Positions 13,071 to 21,478 of a stretch of DNA of 23,544 nucleotides are shown one piece after another. Below the pieces are notes generated by a model that was given only the letters and a program-made list of their open reading frames with translations, was not told the DNA's origin and searched no databases. Position numbers and translations under genes: made by a program. This DNA is from a virus, in IMG/VR virus record IMGVR_UViG_3300030107_006310, positions 863-24,406 of that record, one strand, 5' to 3'. How positions within the stretch are numbered: the first letter of the stretch is position 1; each line of letters opens with the position of its first letter.

Positions 13071-16069
13071 TGCCTAAAAGTATATTCAAAATAACTGAAT
13101 TTGATGGTGGAGAAAATAGGGTTAATGATCCTAGAGATTTACAATTAAATGAATGTGTCCAAGCTAAAGGTATTGAATTTGATAAGATAGGAAGAATAAG
13201 AGTAGCAGGTAGTGGATTTCAATTATATTTAGCTAATTTTATGTATGGTACTCAAGGAACATTACCATTAAATATGAGATTATCTAGTGGGTATGGAATT
13301 TTTAAATTTAAACATGATTTTAATATGGATGAATTTGTGCAAGGGAACAACCCTCAAGAGACTCCTACTGAATTTATTGCAATATCATATTTACATCAAA
13401 GTAATATCCATAAAATAGGTTTTATAGACTCTAGGAGTTACGAATATGTAAATAATGAAGATTATGATATGAATGGTGATGCTTTTTTTGCGACTGTATT
13501 TTCATATACCGATGAAGCAGTAAATAAAAAACTTAAAACTCAATTTTATTATGCAGATGCAGGATTAAGAATTTTTGATTCTGAGCTTAAAAACAATTCT
13601 CCATTTATATATTATGGGCATATTAAAAGAGATTTCTTTACAAAAGTTGAAGGATTTGATGAATCTCCTTTAACTGTAAATACTTGGATAAAAGACAACC
13701 AAAGCTTAGAGTTATCAAATAAAGCTAATTCTAGTAGACCTTATGAAAACCAAGATAGAACATTTGCAAGTTTAGAATTTCATCAAGCCTTATCAGCCGA
13801 TTTTCCTACAGGAGAAGGTAAAGGAGAAGTAATTTTACAAATATCTGAAAATTCAACAACTGGAACTAATGCTAAAAGACATGTTATAGATGCTTCTTCA
13901 GTAAATACAGGAATTACTACTTGTACAACTACTGGTGAAAATCATGGTTTTGTTGCTGGTGATATGATACAAATATGGGGAATTACTGGTGAAGAAATAT
14001 TTAATGGTCAATATGAAGTTATAGATGCTCCTACAAGTAGTACTTTTACAATATCTGCTGAGTCTTCTAATGATGATTTTAATGGTGCTTATGTTTCAAA
14101 AATAGAAGATATGCTAAATGAAGAGCTTAGAGGTAAGTGGATATATGGTATTTCATATATTTTAGATGGTAGGCAAGAAACTAAAATAGCAACAGGAAGT
14201 ATTTATAATGCAAGTTTTGAAACTACAAATAATTCAGATATTATGAATAACTCTACTACTATACTTACAGATGGAACTGAAATAAAGCATTATGATGATT
14301 GGACAACATTTATGAATGAACCTAAAATAAGATTTGGGTTTAAACATGGTACAGAAGAAGGTAAATGGCATGAAAGAATAACAGGTTTTAGAATTTACAT
14401 GAAAAACATAGAAGGGATTACTTCTGATCAAATAAGTAGAAATTGGAATTTATTATTAGATGTTGATTTTGTTAAAGGAATATATGTATTGCCAGGAAAA
14501 GATTCTATAGAAAAAACTTTAACTTTTTCAGAAGGATATAGAATGTCAAATTATCCTGATGGTAGCGAAGCTCAAAATTGGGATGATATAAGGTATTTAT
14601 CTCCAATTACTTATGAAAGTATAAATACATATTCTAATGACGATATAATAGAAGCTAAATATAAAACAGCAGTAATAGCTAATGAAAGATGCTATATTGG
14701 AAATATATTACAAAATGGACAAACTTTTCCTGATAGAATAATAAAATCTCCTGTTGGTGCTTTTGATGTATTTCCAGAATCTAATATTTTAGAAGGTATA
14801 ACAAGTGATGGGGATAGTATTGTAAAATTAGAATATTTTGGAGACAGGTTATTTTGTTTTAAAAGAGATACTTTACATATAATAAATATATCAGATGAAG
14901 AAGAATATGTAGAAGAGTCATTAAGTGGACATGGAATTGATGAACCTTGTCAAGTTACTAAAACTAATGATGGTATTTCTTATGTAAATGGGTCAGGATT
15001 ATATCTTCACAATGGTTCTGAATTTGTAAATCTAACAAAAAATAAAATAAATCCATTTAATTTTAATAGCAATGACTTAGAAAGAAAAGGATTTTTTAAT
15101 AAAGGTTCAAAGCCTAATTTGGGTTATGATAGTGAATCAAATAAATTAATACTTTCTAGATCAAGTGTAGCATCAAATTTTAGTGTAAATATAAGTGCTG
15201 ATCAAACAGGTAGTGGTGGAAATAACCAAGACTTATCTATTGCATTTTCGGCAGGTGGATTTATTTATGAAGCTAATGGAAATAAAGCACCTAATATTGG
15301 AGATGTTTTTAAACTTTCAAATGGAGCTGGACATGATTTGCTTTTAGATGAGCTTTCAATAGCTAAGTATGGTGTAGGAGGTAAATCATTAGCACTTAAC
15401 GATCATTTTATAATAACTTCTAATTTTATTACTTATCCATCTATTCAATATTTAGATATTGATCCAGATGTATTTATATATGACTTAACAAATAATTGTT
15501 TTTCATTAAGAAATTTTGCTTTTGGGAGTAATAATACTTCTTATACTATGACAAATTTTATAAATACAAAGATATTTAAAAATACAAATAAATTAGTGTT
15601 ATTAAAAGATAATTCATCTTTACAAAACGGATCAGACGTAGATATAATGTCATGGGAAGATTCTTCACAAGACATAACTGATATGGATGGAACTTTTAGC
15701 TATATTACTAGAGATATTGACTTTGGAGACCCATCAATAAGAAAGAAAATATATAAATTATATATTACATTTAAAACTGGAGATGGTATAAATACTTATA
15801 GTGATTCAAATGTAAGGGTTTATTATTCATCTAATCAAAGTTCAACATGGACAGAGTTTGACGATTCAAGTTCAAATTACAATAGTACTAAAGGATTATA
15901 TAGCGAAAATAGTAGTTTAGATTGGCAATCTGCAGAACTTAAACCTACTAACTCTATAAATAATATATATTCATTACAACTAAAGTTTGTAAATACTAGT
16001 GATGATGTACCAAAAGGCTTTCAAATAAATGACATATCTATAGTTTATAGAAAGAAACCTATAAAATAA
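13070..16069 (+). CDS. Tail nozzle/hub (stabilisation-like) protein, P22 gp10 / T7 gp12-like
   Basis: A 999-residue protein. The N-terminus (FKITEFDGGENRVNDPRDLQ, ending QLNECVQAKGIEFDKIGRIR) has the F.GG.N...P..L..N.c..a.g..fd..G.lr pattern of tail nozzle proteins. Later repeats such as GDRLFCFKRDTLHIIN and GISYVNGSGLYLHNGSEF (around residues 600-660) look like beta-propeller blades, as in P22 gp10 and T7 gp12-type tube ends that hold the tail knob and fibres. Residues 274-344 are an FCCH-like insertion. The C-terminus (IYKLYITFKTGDG, RVYYSSNQSSTWTEF, IYSLQLKFVNTSDD, FQINDISIVYR) is a beta-sandwich. It starts by TAATG overlap with no Shine-Dalgarno and ends the same way into the tail fibre gene, so the two tail proteins are co-translated. 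Confidence 0.65.
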   Translation: MPKSIFKITEFDGGENRVNDPRDLQLNECVQAKGIEFDKIGRIRVAGSGFQLYLANFMYGTQGTLPLNMRLSSGYGIFKFKHDFNMDEFVQGNNPQETPTEFIAISYLHQSNIHKIGFIDSRSYEYVNNEDYDMNGDAFFATVFSYTDEAVNKKLKTQFYYADAGLRIFDSELKNNSPFIYYGHIKRDFFTKVEGFDESPLTVNTWIKDNQSLELSNKANSSRPYENQDRTFASLEFHQALSADFPTGEGKGEVILQISENSTTGTNAKRHVIDASSVNTGITTCTTTGENHGFVAGDMIQIWGITGEEIFNGQYEVIDAPTSSTFTISAESSNDDFNGAYVSKIEDMLNEELRGKWIYGISYILDGRQETKIATGSIYNASFETTNNSDIMNNSTTILTDGTEIKHYDDWTTFMNEPKIRFGFKHGTEEGKWHERITGFRIYMKNIEGITSDQISRNWNLLLDVDFVKGIYVLPGKDSIEKTLTFSEGYRMSNYPDGSEAQNWDDIRYLSPITYESINTYSNDDIIEAKYKTAVIANERCYIGNILQNGQTFPDRIIKSPVGAFDVFPESNILEGITSDGDSIVKLEYFGDRLFCFKRDTLHIINISDEEEYVEESLSGHGIDEPCQVTKTNDGISYVNGSGLYLHNGSEFVNLTKNKINPFNFNSNDLERKGFFNKGSKPNLGYDSESNKLILSRSSVASNFSVNISADQTGSGGNNQDLSIAFSAGGFIYEANGNKAPNIGDVFKLSNGAGHDLLLDELSIAKYGVGGKSLALNDHFIITSNFITYPSIQYLDIDPDVFIYDLTNNCFSLRNFAFGSNNTSYTMTNFINTKIFKNTNKLVLLKDNSSLQNGSDVDIMSWEDSSQDITDMDGTFSYITRDIDFGDPSIRKKIYKLYITFKTGDGINTYSDSNVRVYYSSNQSSTWTEFDDSSSNYNSTKGLYSENSSLDWQSAELKPTNSINNIYSLQLKFVNTSDDVPKGFQINDISIVYRKKPIK
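13889..14101 (+). other. FCCH-like beta domain inserted in nozzle gene
   Basis: This segment encodes residues 274-344 of the 999-residue tail protein. Landmarks are a Thr/Cys-rich strand, HGFVAGD, IQIWGITG, FNGQYEV and STFTIS. The same order is present in 3954-4160, inside the adaptor gene. It interrupts the propeller-like context of the host protein. Confidence 0.55.
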
Positions 16070-17886
16070 TGAGTAATATTAAAAGAGATATTAAAAAACT
16101 TGATAGGAAGACAGGTAGAAAAACTACTATTAAAATTGGGATTCCTCATCCAAGAGAAGGTCAGAATGGAGATATAACTCTTAGAAAAACTCCAATAGGA
16201 AATGAATTATTTGCTAAAATAGACGGATTGTGGTATGGGACAGTATTAAATGCAATTGAAGGAGCTGTTAAAAATTCACTTCATGGGAAAGTATCAAGAG
16301 ATCAAGTTAAGAAAAAACCTAATACAGGTGGATGGAATCCTACAAGTACCAATAATAATTTTAATAACAATAAAAATACTAAAGGCATTAGAACTATAAA
16401 CGATATCGTATCAAATGTTGTTTTAAAAGACAAAACCACTAATGATATAGTACTATCAAATAAAAAAGCTTCTCAAGCATCTCCTAATATTAAATTAATA
16501 AATAATACAGCTGGAGGTACAGGTGTAGCTTATACACCAACATTGCAATTAATAAAAAGTCCTAAAGATGGATTAACTGCTATGCAAGATAATGATTCTA
16601 TTGGTCTTATTGCCTTTCTTAGTGATGATAGTAGCACTACAGATGGAAGTATTATATATGGGACTATAAGGTCTACTATTAAAGATGTAACAAATAGCAC
16701 TAAAGACTCTAAAATGGAATTTTCTACTTGGGAAAATAATAGTTTTGGAATAGGATTAACTTTAGAAGGAAACAATGTTTCTGTATTAGGAGATTTAAGT
16801 GTTGGTGGGGACTTAACAGTTAATGGTAATAATATAAATTTTGATGCATCTCATTCATATATAAGTGTTGGAGATAGGACTGGTACTGATGAGGGTGGTC
16901 ATAGATTAATATTTGAAGCAGGACAAGGAACTGGAACAGGGGTTGGAGGTTCTATATATTTTAAAACATCATTAGCTGGTGGCTCTTCTAATGATACTGT
17001 TAATAGCTTAACAGATATAGTGGGAATACATGGTTCAGGAGATATAGCATTTAAAGCTGCAAGTAAATTACTCTTTGATGCAGCAAATGGTGCAGGACAT
17101 ACTTATATACAAGAAACTAGTGATGATGTATTAAATATATATGTTGGTGGTGACCAAATGCTAGAATTAAGCGAAGCATCTAGTAAAATAAGTATGTTGG
17201 AAAATTTTAAATTATATTTTGACGGAGCAGGAGAAGCTAATTATATATACTCGGATAGTTCAAATATTGTTATAGGCTCTGATGGTTCTGATAAATTTTC
17301 AATAGATGATACTGATACGAAAATGGAGCAAACATTAAAAATAAAAGAATCAGCTGCTGCTACTTCAGATACTGCAGCTTATGGGCAAGTATGGGTTAAA
17401 AATAGTACTCCTAATAAATTAATGTTTACAGATGATGCTGGTACAGATATTGCTTTAGGTGCTCAATTTTATAAGAATTGTGGTTGGTATCAAGCTAATA
17501 GTAGTGCTAGATATTTACCTATAGCAAGTGGACAAAGTGAACAATCTGCATTAATAGACTATGCAAATGATGATGCTTTTTTTATAGTGCCATTTGATTT
17601 AAAAATAACTAAAGTATATATAAATATAACTAGACAAAGTTCAGGACAATCACATCCAGGTAGCACTACTTTAAGATTATATAAAAATGGCTCTGCATTA
17701 TCAGGAGTTATAACAGTAGATATAAATGCATCAGGTTATGATTCTACTGACTTGTATAATCCTTTTACATTTGATTTTAGTGCGACAACTAATGACTATT
17801 CAGCAGGAGATATAATGCAAGTTCGTTTTGATCCAACAAATACTGTATATTATGGTTCAGCAACAGTAACAGGATATTACACATAA
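16069..17886 (+). CDS. Tail fibre protein with N-terminal anchor and jelly-roll-like tip
   Basis: A 605-residue fibre. Residues 1-60 (IPHPREGQNGDITLRK, NELFAKIDGLWYGT) are an anchor of the kind seen in marine phage tail fibres. Residues 84-104 are a Gly/Asn-rich flexible linker. The middle holds beta-helical shaft motifs (VLGDLSVGGDLTVNG near 240, then DGAG/SDSS turns, and AYGQVWVKNSTPNKL before residue 464). From about 465 (KNCGWYQANSSARYLP) to the end is a beta-sandwich tip (KITKVYINITR, TTLRLYKNGSAL, DYSAGDIMQVRFDPT). It presumably binds the host surface. It is placed directly after the nozzle protein with TAATG overlap, so attachment to that tail part is likely. The tip resembles the domain in 4430-4996. 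Confidence 0.75.
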   Translation: MSNIKRDIKKLDRKTGRKTTIKIGIPHPREGQNGDITLRKTPIGNELFAKIDGLWYGTVLNAIEGAVKNSLHGKVSRDQVKKKPNTGGWNPTSTNNNFNNNKNTKGIRTINDIVSNVVLKDKTTNDIVLSNKKASQASPNIKLINNTAGGTGVAYTPTLQLIKSPKDGLTAMQDNDSIGLIAFLSDDSSTTDGSIIYGTIRSTIKDVTNSTKDSKMEFSTWENNSFGIGLTLEGNNVSVLGDLSVGGDLTVNGNNINFDASHSYISVGDRTGTDEGGHRLIFEAGQGTGTGVGGSIYFKTSLAGGSSNDTVNSLTDIVGIHGSGDIAFKAASKLLFDAANGAGHTYIQETSDDVLNIYVGGDQMLELSEASSKISMLENFKLYFDGAGEANYIYSDSSNIVIGSDGSDKFSIDDTDTKMEQTLKIKESAAATSDTAAYGQVWVKNSTPNKLMFTDDAGTDIALGAQFYKNCGWYQANSSARYLPIASGQSEQSALIDYANDDAFFIVPFDLKITKVYINITRQSSGQSHPGSTTLRLYKNGSALSGVITVDINASGYDSTDLYNPFTFDFSATTNDYSAGDIMQVRFDPTNTVYYGSATVTGYYT

Positions 17887-17891
17887 AATAC

Positions 17892-17945
17892 TTGGGAATG
17901 TTAAAGAGAATATAGTATATTAAAATGATGGACTGCATATAAATA
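17892..17945 (+). promoter_or_regulatory. Possible weak promoter region before internal virion genes
   Basis: The 72-base gap between tail fibre and the next gene holds TTGGGA (17892-17897), 18 bases, then TATATT (17916-17921), a fair sigma70-like match. The latter lies in a short palindrome AATATA-G-TATATT (17909-17921). TATAAATA (17938-17945), identical to the T4 late promoter core, follows. AT-rich DNA makes such matches by chance. AGGAG at 17950-17954 serves ATG 17959. Confidence 0.25.
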
Positions 17946-17958
17946 CACAGGAGATAAA

Positions 17959-18417
17959 ATGTTTGGAGTTAATTTAGATAGTAGAGATAGAAGGATTAAT
18001 AGAAAAAAGTCTAGAGATGCAAACACTATTAAAGATTTTTTAGCTAGGTTAGAAGATTCTTATAAGCCTAATCTTTTTAAGAAATATGGTCAAACATTTC
18101 TTGATATAACTAAAAAAGCTCCTAATCCTTTTATAAAAGGAGGTTCTTATTTAGCTGATTTAGGTTTAAATTTTATGTCTGATGGTGAATATGATGTTAA
18201 TATGAAACAACCTAATATTTCCTATGGTCAATCTACTATCAATGAGGCTATTAAAAATGCTAGAGCTATGAATGAAGTGATGGAACATCAAAAATATTTA
18301 AATGCAATAAAGATAGCAGGTGAATTTGGATTTGGAGATCAAGGAGAAGATAGTGACGGAGTTCCAAAAGATACTGCTCTTATGCAACTTATAAAAAGTA
18401 TGGGGATTAAAGTATAA
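17959..18417 (+). CDS. Probable small internal virion protein
   Basis: A 152-residue basic protein with ATG 17959 after AGGAG. The N-terminus is Arg/Lys/Asp-rich (DSRDRRINRKKSRD); the middle has helices with a mildly hydrophobic stretch (GGSYLADLGLNFMSDG), and the C-terminus is helical (STINEAIKNARAMNEVMEHQ). The first of four consecutive genes with internal-virion features downstream of the tail genes. In podovirus-like phages this place usually holds proteins packaged in the head and ejected with DNA. No direct family recognised; a scaffold or structural role is the alternative. TAATG overlap links it to the next gene. Confidence 0.45.
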   Translation: MFGVNLDSRDRRINRKKSRDANTIKDFLARLEDSYKPNLFKKYGQTFLDITKKAPNPFIKGGSYLADLGLNFMSDGEYDVNMKQPNISYGQSTINEAIKNARAMNEVMEHQKYLNAIKIAGEFGFGDQGEDSDGVPKDTALMQLIKSMGIKV

Positions 18418-19742
18418 TGTCAGTAGCATGGGAAGATAGAGAAAGATGGCATAGAAGAAATAAAGTTACTAAAAATGGTGTAGATTTTTGGGAATATAAA
18501 TATATAGATATATATGGTAGTACAACTAAACGAAGACTATCAACAGAAGATAGAGGGTCACAAGTTGTAGACCCTACTTCATATACTGGATATTATGATA
18601 GTTCACTAGATTTAGCTCCTGGTCTAGATAGTGGTTATAGTTGGGAAAGTGCATTTAGAGATCATAGAATAAGAACTCATTTTTTTGATAATGCTGAAAA
18701 TGGTGACAAGTTAAAAGATTGGTTTCTTACATATGGCAATAAAGGGGAATTGCCTACTGCTCAAGAATTAAAGAATATAAAAGAAAACTCTACTGCTGAA
18801 GAATGGAAAGGCTTTTTACAGTATGGTGTAGGAGTTAAAGAAGATAATTTAGATTACTATATATCTGGTGAAGGAAAGTTTGATGAAGCATCAGATATGA
18901 GTCTTGAAGAAATAGAAGAATGGATTAAACCAGAAGATACTAGTTCTTGGTTTAAAGAAAATCAAGAAGGTGATATAAAAGTATTAAAAGAAGAACAAGA
19001 TATACAAACAAGTACAGACCCTAGAATAGCTCAATTAAACGAATGGGCAAGTGGTGATAACCCTAGGATAAACCAAGATCAATATGAACTTTTTATGAAA
19101 AGATTGACTGGCTCAGAGTCTGGAGAAACAATAAGTGATACATCTGTTATAGGAAAAGAAATTAAGGCAAGAGAAGATTATAGAGAAAGTTTAACTGGAG
19201 AAGAAGGATATAACGAAACATTAAATGATTTAATAAGAGCTAAAGAAGAGGATATGCAATCTCTTAATATAGATAAAGATACTTCATTAGACCAAATATT
19301 AGATAATTATATGAAAGAATCAGATGAATATCAAGATGCTTTTGGGAAACAAGTATCTGATATTAAACTTCAAGAAGATATAATGAAAAGCAAAACAGGT
19401 CTATCTCGTGACGAAATGAGTATATCTGATCTTGCAAAAACTTATGAAGAAGATTATATAGATAAGATAGATAAATATAGGCAAGAAACAGGAAAGACTC
19501 AAGAAGAGGCAATGGAAGATGTTAGGCAAACAGAAACTACCTTCCAAACAGAAAAAGATACTGCTAGAAGTTCATTAGATTTTTCTTTGCAAAATATTTA
19601 CGATGAATTAGGTGGAGGAAGTACTGGTGCAAGTAGTTTTTTAACGGAATTACAAGCAGGATATTGGGATGATTTATATAAAGACGTAGATGCTATAGAT
19701 GATGAACATATTGCATCTACAATTATAGGACAAAATTGGTAA
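18417..19742 (+). CDS. Probable internal virion protein (acidic, helical)
   Basis: A 441-residue, acidic, largely helical protein without membrane segments. The N-terminus has WEDRERWHRRNKVTKNG, then a YIDIYGSTTKRR strand. Residues about 180-420 are Glu/Asp/Lys/Gln-rich helices (DMSLEEIEEWIKPED, EYRESL-type, DKIDKYRQETGKTQEEAM). The end is GGGSTGASSFLTELQAGYWD. Length, charge and position in a row of similar genes suggest a DNA-ejection or core protein. The GGGSTGASS tract is a flexible hinge. Starts and ends by TAATG overlaps, so it is translated in step with its neighbours. No enzymatic motif visible. Confidence 0.5.
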   Translation: MSVAWEDRERWHRRNKVTKNGVDFWEYKYIDIYGSTTKRRLSTEDRGSQVVDPTSYTGYYDSSLDLAPGLDSGYSWESAFRDHRIRTHFFDNAENGDKLKDWFLTYGNKGELPTAQELKNIKENSTAEEWKGFLQYGVGVKEDNLDYYISGEGKFDEASDMSLEEIEEWIKPEDTSSWFKENQEGDIKVLKEEQDIQTSTDPRIAQLNEWASGDNPRINQDQYELFMKRLTGSESGETISDTSVIGKEIKAREDYRESLTGEEGYNETLNDLIRAKEEDMQSLNIDKDTSLDQILDNYMKESDEYQDAFGKQVSDIKLQEDIMKSKTGLSRDEMSISDLAKTYEEDYIDKIDKYRQETGKTQEEAMEDVRQTETTFQTEKDTARSSLDFSLQNIYDELGGGSTGASSFLTELQAGYWDDLYKDVDAIDDEHIASTIIGQNW

Positions 19743-21457
19743 TGGCTGATATATTTAAGAAACAAAGATTATACGACAGTTTAAATACTAAATCAAATTG
19801 GAATTGGAAAAGAGAAGATAATTCTTCTAATATAAAAAACCAAAGTTTTCAAAGGAATATTTCTAGTATATATGGTTCTGTTACTCCTACTAATAACCAA
19901 AGTATAAAAGATGTAGAAACAAGACTTAGTGAATTTAAAGATAATTACAATAAAGACAATAATTGGAATGAAACTACTTTAATGCATTATCAACAAGCTA
20001 TAGATGGTTTAGACCAATTTAAAAATGAGAATATTAGATTTAAAAATGATTTTGATGCAATAATGCAAAAAGATGATGATTTAAAGTCAAAGTTATTAGG
20101 TGTATATGACGAAGAAACAGGAAAAAAAGACCCTTCTGCTGATTTACTTACATTGCCTCAAGAAGAATTTGAAGAAAAAATAAGATATAATAAGCATAGA
20201 TTTTTAGATGACTTACATAAAGATAAAATGCTTTTTTATGAATTTGAAATGAAATATCCCAATAGAATTTCAAACTCTACTACTATAAAGCAAGGAGTTT
20301 ATAATACATATGATACTATGAATATGTGGAAAAATGCAATAGAATCTGAATTGCAAAGTGTATTAGGGTTGAAACCATCTGAATTTCAAAATATAATAGA
20401 AAATCCTGAGCTTTATGAGCAATATTATAACTCTAAAATAAAAGAGTATGATGGTGTTAGGAGAGGTATACAAAAAAAATTAGACACATTATACCCTGAA
20501 TTTACTACAAGATTAAATAATTTTAAATCAGGTAGTATGTGGAAAAAAGTTGGTCAGGAAAATCAATATGTTCCAATGAATGCTCCTGAAATAGAGCAAA
20601 ATAAAAACGAAATGTATAGATTGCAAACAGAAGCTAGAAAATTGAATTATGCTTGGGGACAAAGTCACTATTTCCCTCCAGACAATCCTGTTTATTTAGA
20701 TTTTGAAGTAGATGGTAAGGAGTATCAAGAGATTGATAAAATTATTGCACTTATTAAATCTGATGAAAATGATAAGAAACAATTTATAAATGATCCAATA
20801 GCTTATGTTAAATCAAAAGGACTTAAAAAAGGATCAGAGGTTGATATTGCACAATCATTGGGTTTAGCACCTAACTTTGCAAATATAGATAAACAAGAGC
20901 CTGTAGGTGATATAGTTATGGCATCTAATAAGAAAGAGGAAAAAGAAGTAATAGAAGACGAGGAAGAGGAAAAAGTAGTAGAAGACGATAAAGAAGAAGA
21001 TAAAAAGAAAAAAGATGAAGTATTACTATATGATAAAGAAGAAGGATTTACTCCTGCTGCTAATGAATATGATATTAATGCAATTCAAAAAGAATTAAAA
21101 AAAGGCGAAAATGTTGTATATATAAATTCAAAAAATTCTAGTGAAATTTCTTTAGAGCCTAAAAAAGGCTATAATAAAAGTACTCTTACAAAACAAAAAA
21201 TAATACAAAGGATGAAAGCATTTAACAATAGTCTTAGGTCTAAAAATAACATAACACTTAAAAAAGCCTTAAATGACACAAGAAGCATGTTAAATGACCC
21301 AAATATTAGAAAGTCTATAATAGGTGATAAAAGTACTATAAATCAAGCTATGGCAGAAGAAATAAAAGAATTTAACAATCAAAATCCTGATATGTCATTT
21401 TTAGAATGGCTAGGTAAAAAGTATAACGTAAGTCAAAATTTGACACAGAATAAATAA
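19742..21457 (+). CDS. Probable internal virion protein with charged low-complexity linker
   Basis: A 571-residue protein. ATG 19742 (TAATG) is preferred to TTG 19736, two codons upstream, as only ATG gives the usual overlap. Residues 1-390 are Asn/Asp/Lys/Tyr-rich and helical (KDVETRLSEFKDNYNKD, LLTLPQEEFEEKIRYNKH, YDTMNMWKNAIESELQSV). Residues about 397-425 (bases 20932-21018) are almost only Glu, Asp, Lys and Val. Residues 430-571 are a second helical domain (KKALNDTRSMLNDPNIRK, MSFLEWLGKKYNV). No membrane segment or enzyme motif is apparent. A head-internal ejection protein is inferred from position. The linker could be unfolded so the two halves pass the portal. Confidence 0.5.
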   Translation: MADIFKKQRLYDSLNTKSNWNWKREDNSSNIKNQSFQRNISSIYGSVTPTNNQSIKDVETRLSEFKDNYNKDNNWNETTLMHYQQAIDGLDQFKNENIRFKNDFDAIMQKDDDLKSKLLGVYDEETGKKDPSADLLTLPQEEFEEKIRYNKHRFLDDLHKDKMLFYEFEMKYPNRISNSTTIKQGVYNTYDTMNMWKNAIESELQSVLGLKPSEFQNIIENPELYEQYYNSKIKEYDGVRRGIQKKLDTLYPEFTTRLNNFKSGSMWKKVGQENQYVPMNAPEIEQNKNEMYRLQTEARKLNYAWGQSHYFPPDNPVYLDFEVDGKEYQEIDKIIALIKSDENDKKQFINDPIAYVKSKGLKKGSEVDIAQSLGLAPNFANIDKQEPVGDIVMASNKKEEKEVIEDEEEEKVVEDDKEEDKKKKDEVLLYDKEEGFTPAANEYDINAIQKELKKGENVVYINSKNSSEISLEPKKGYNKSTLTKQKIIQRMKAFNNSLRSKNNITLKKALNDTRSMLNDPNIRKSIIGDKSTINQAMAEEIKEFNNQNPDMSFLEWLGKKYNVSQNLTQNK

Positions 21458-21478
21458 CCACTTAAATGTGAGGACAGA

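Noticed and set aside
14234-16775. - strand frames at 14234-14431 and 16530-16775
   Set aside because: Inside the nozzle and fibre genes; no recognisable domains or start signals.
17938-17945. TATAAATA as a T4-type late promoter
   Set aside because: TATAAATA-like strings recur inside genes (for example around 15553 and 15788), and no T4-type sigma system is seen here. Kept only as a weak part of the gap annotation.
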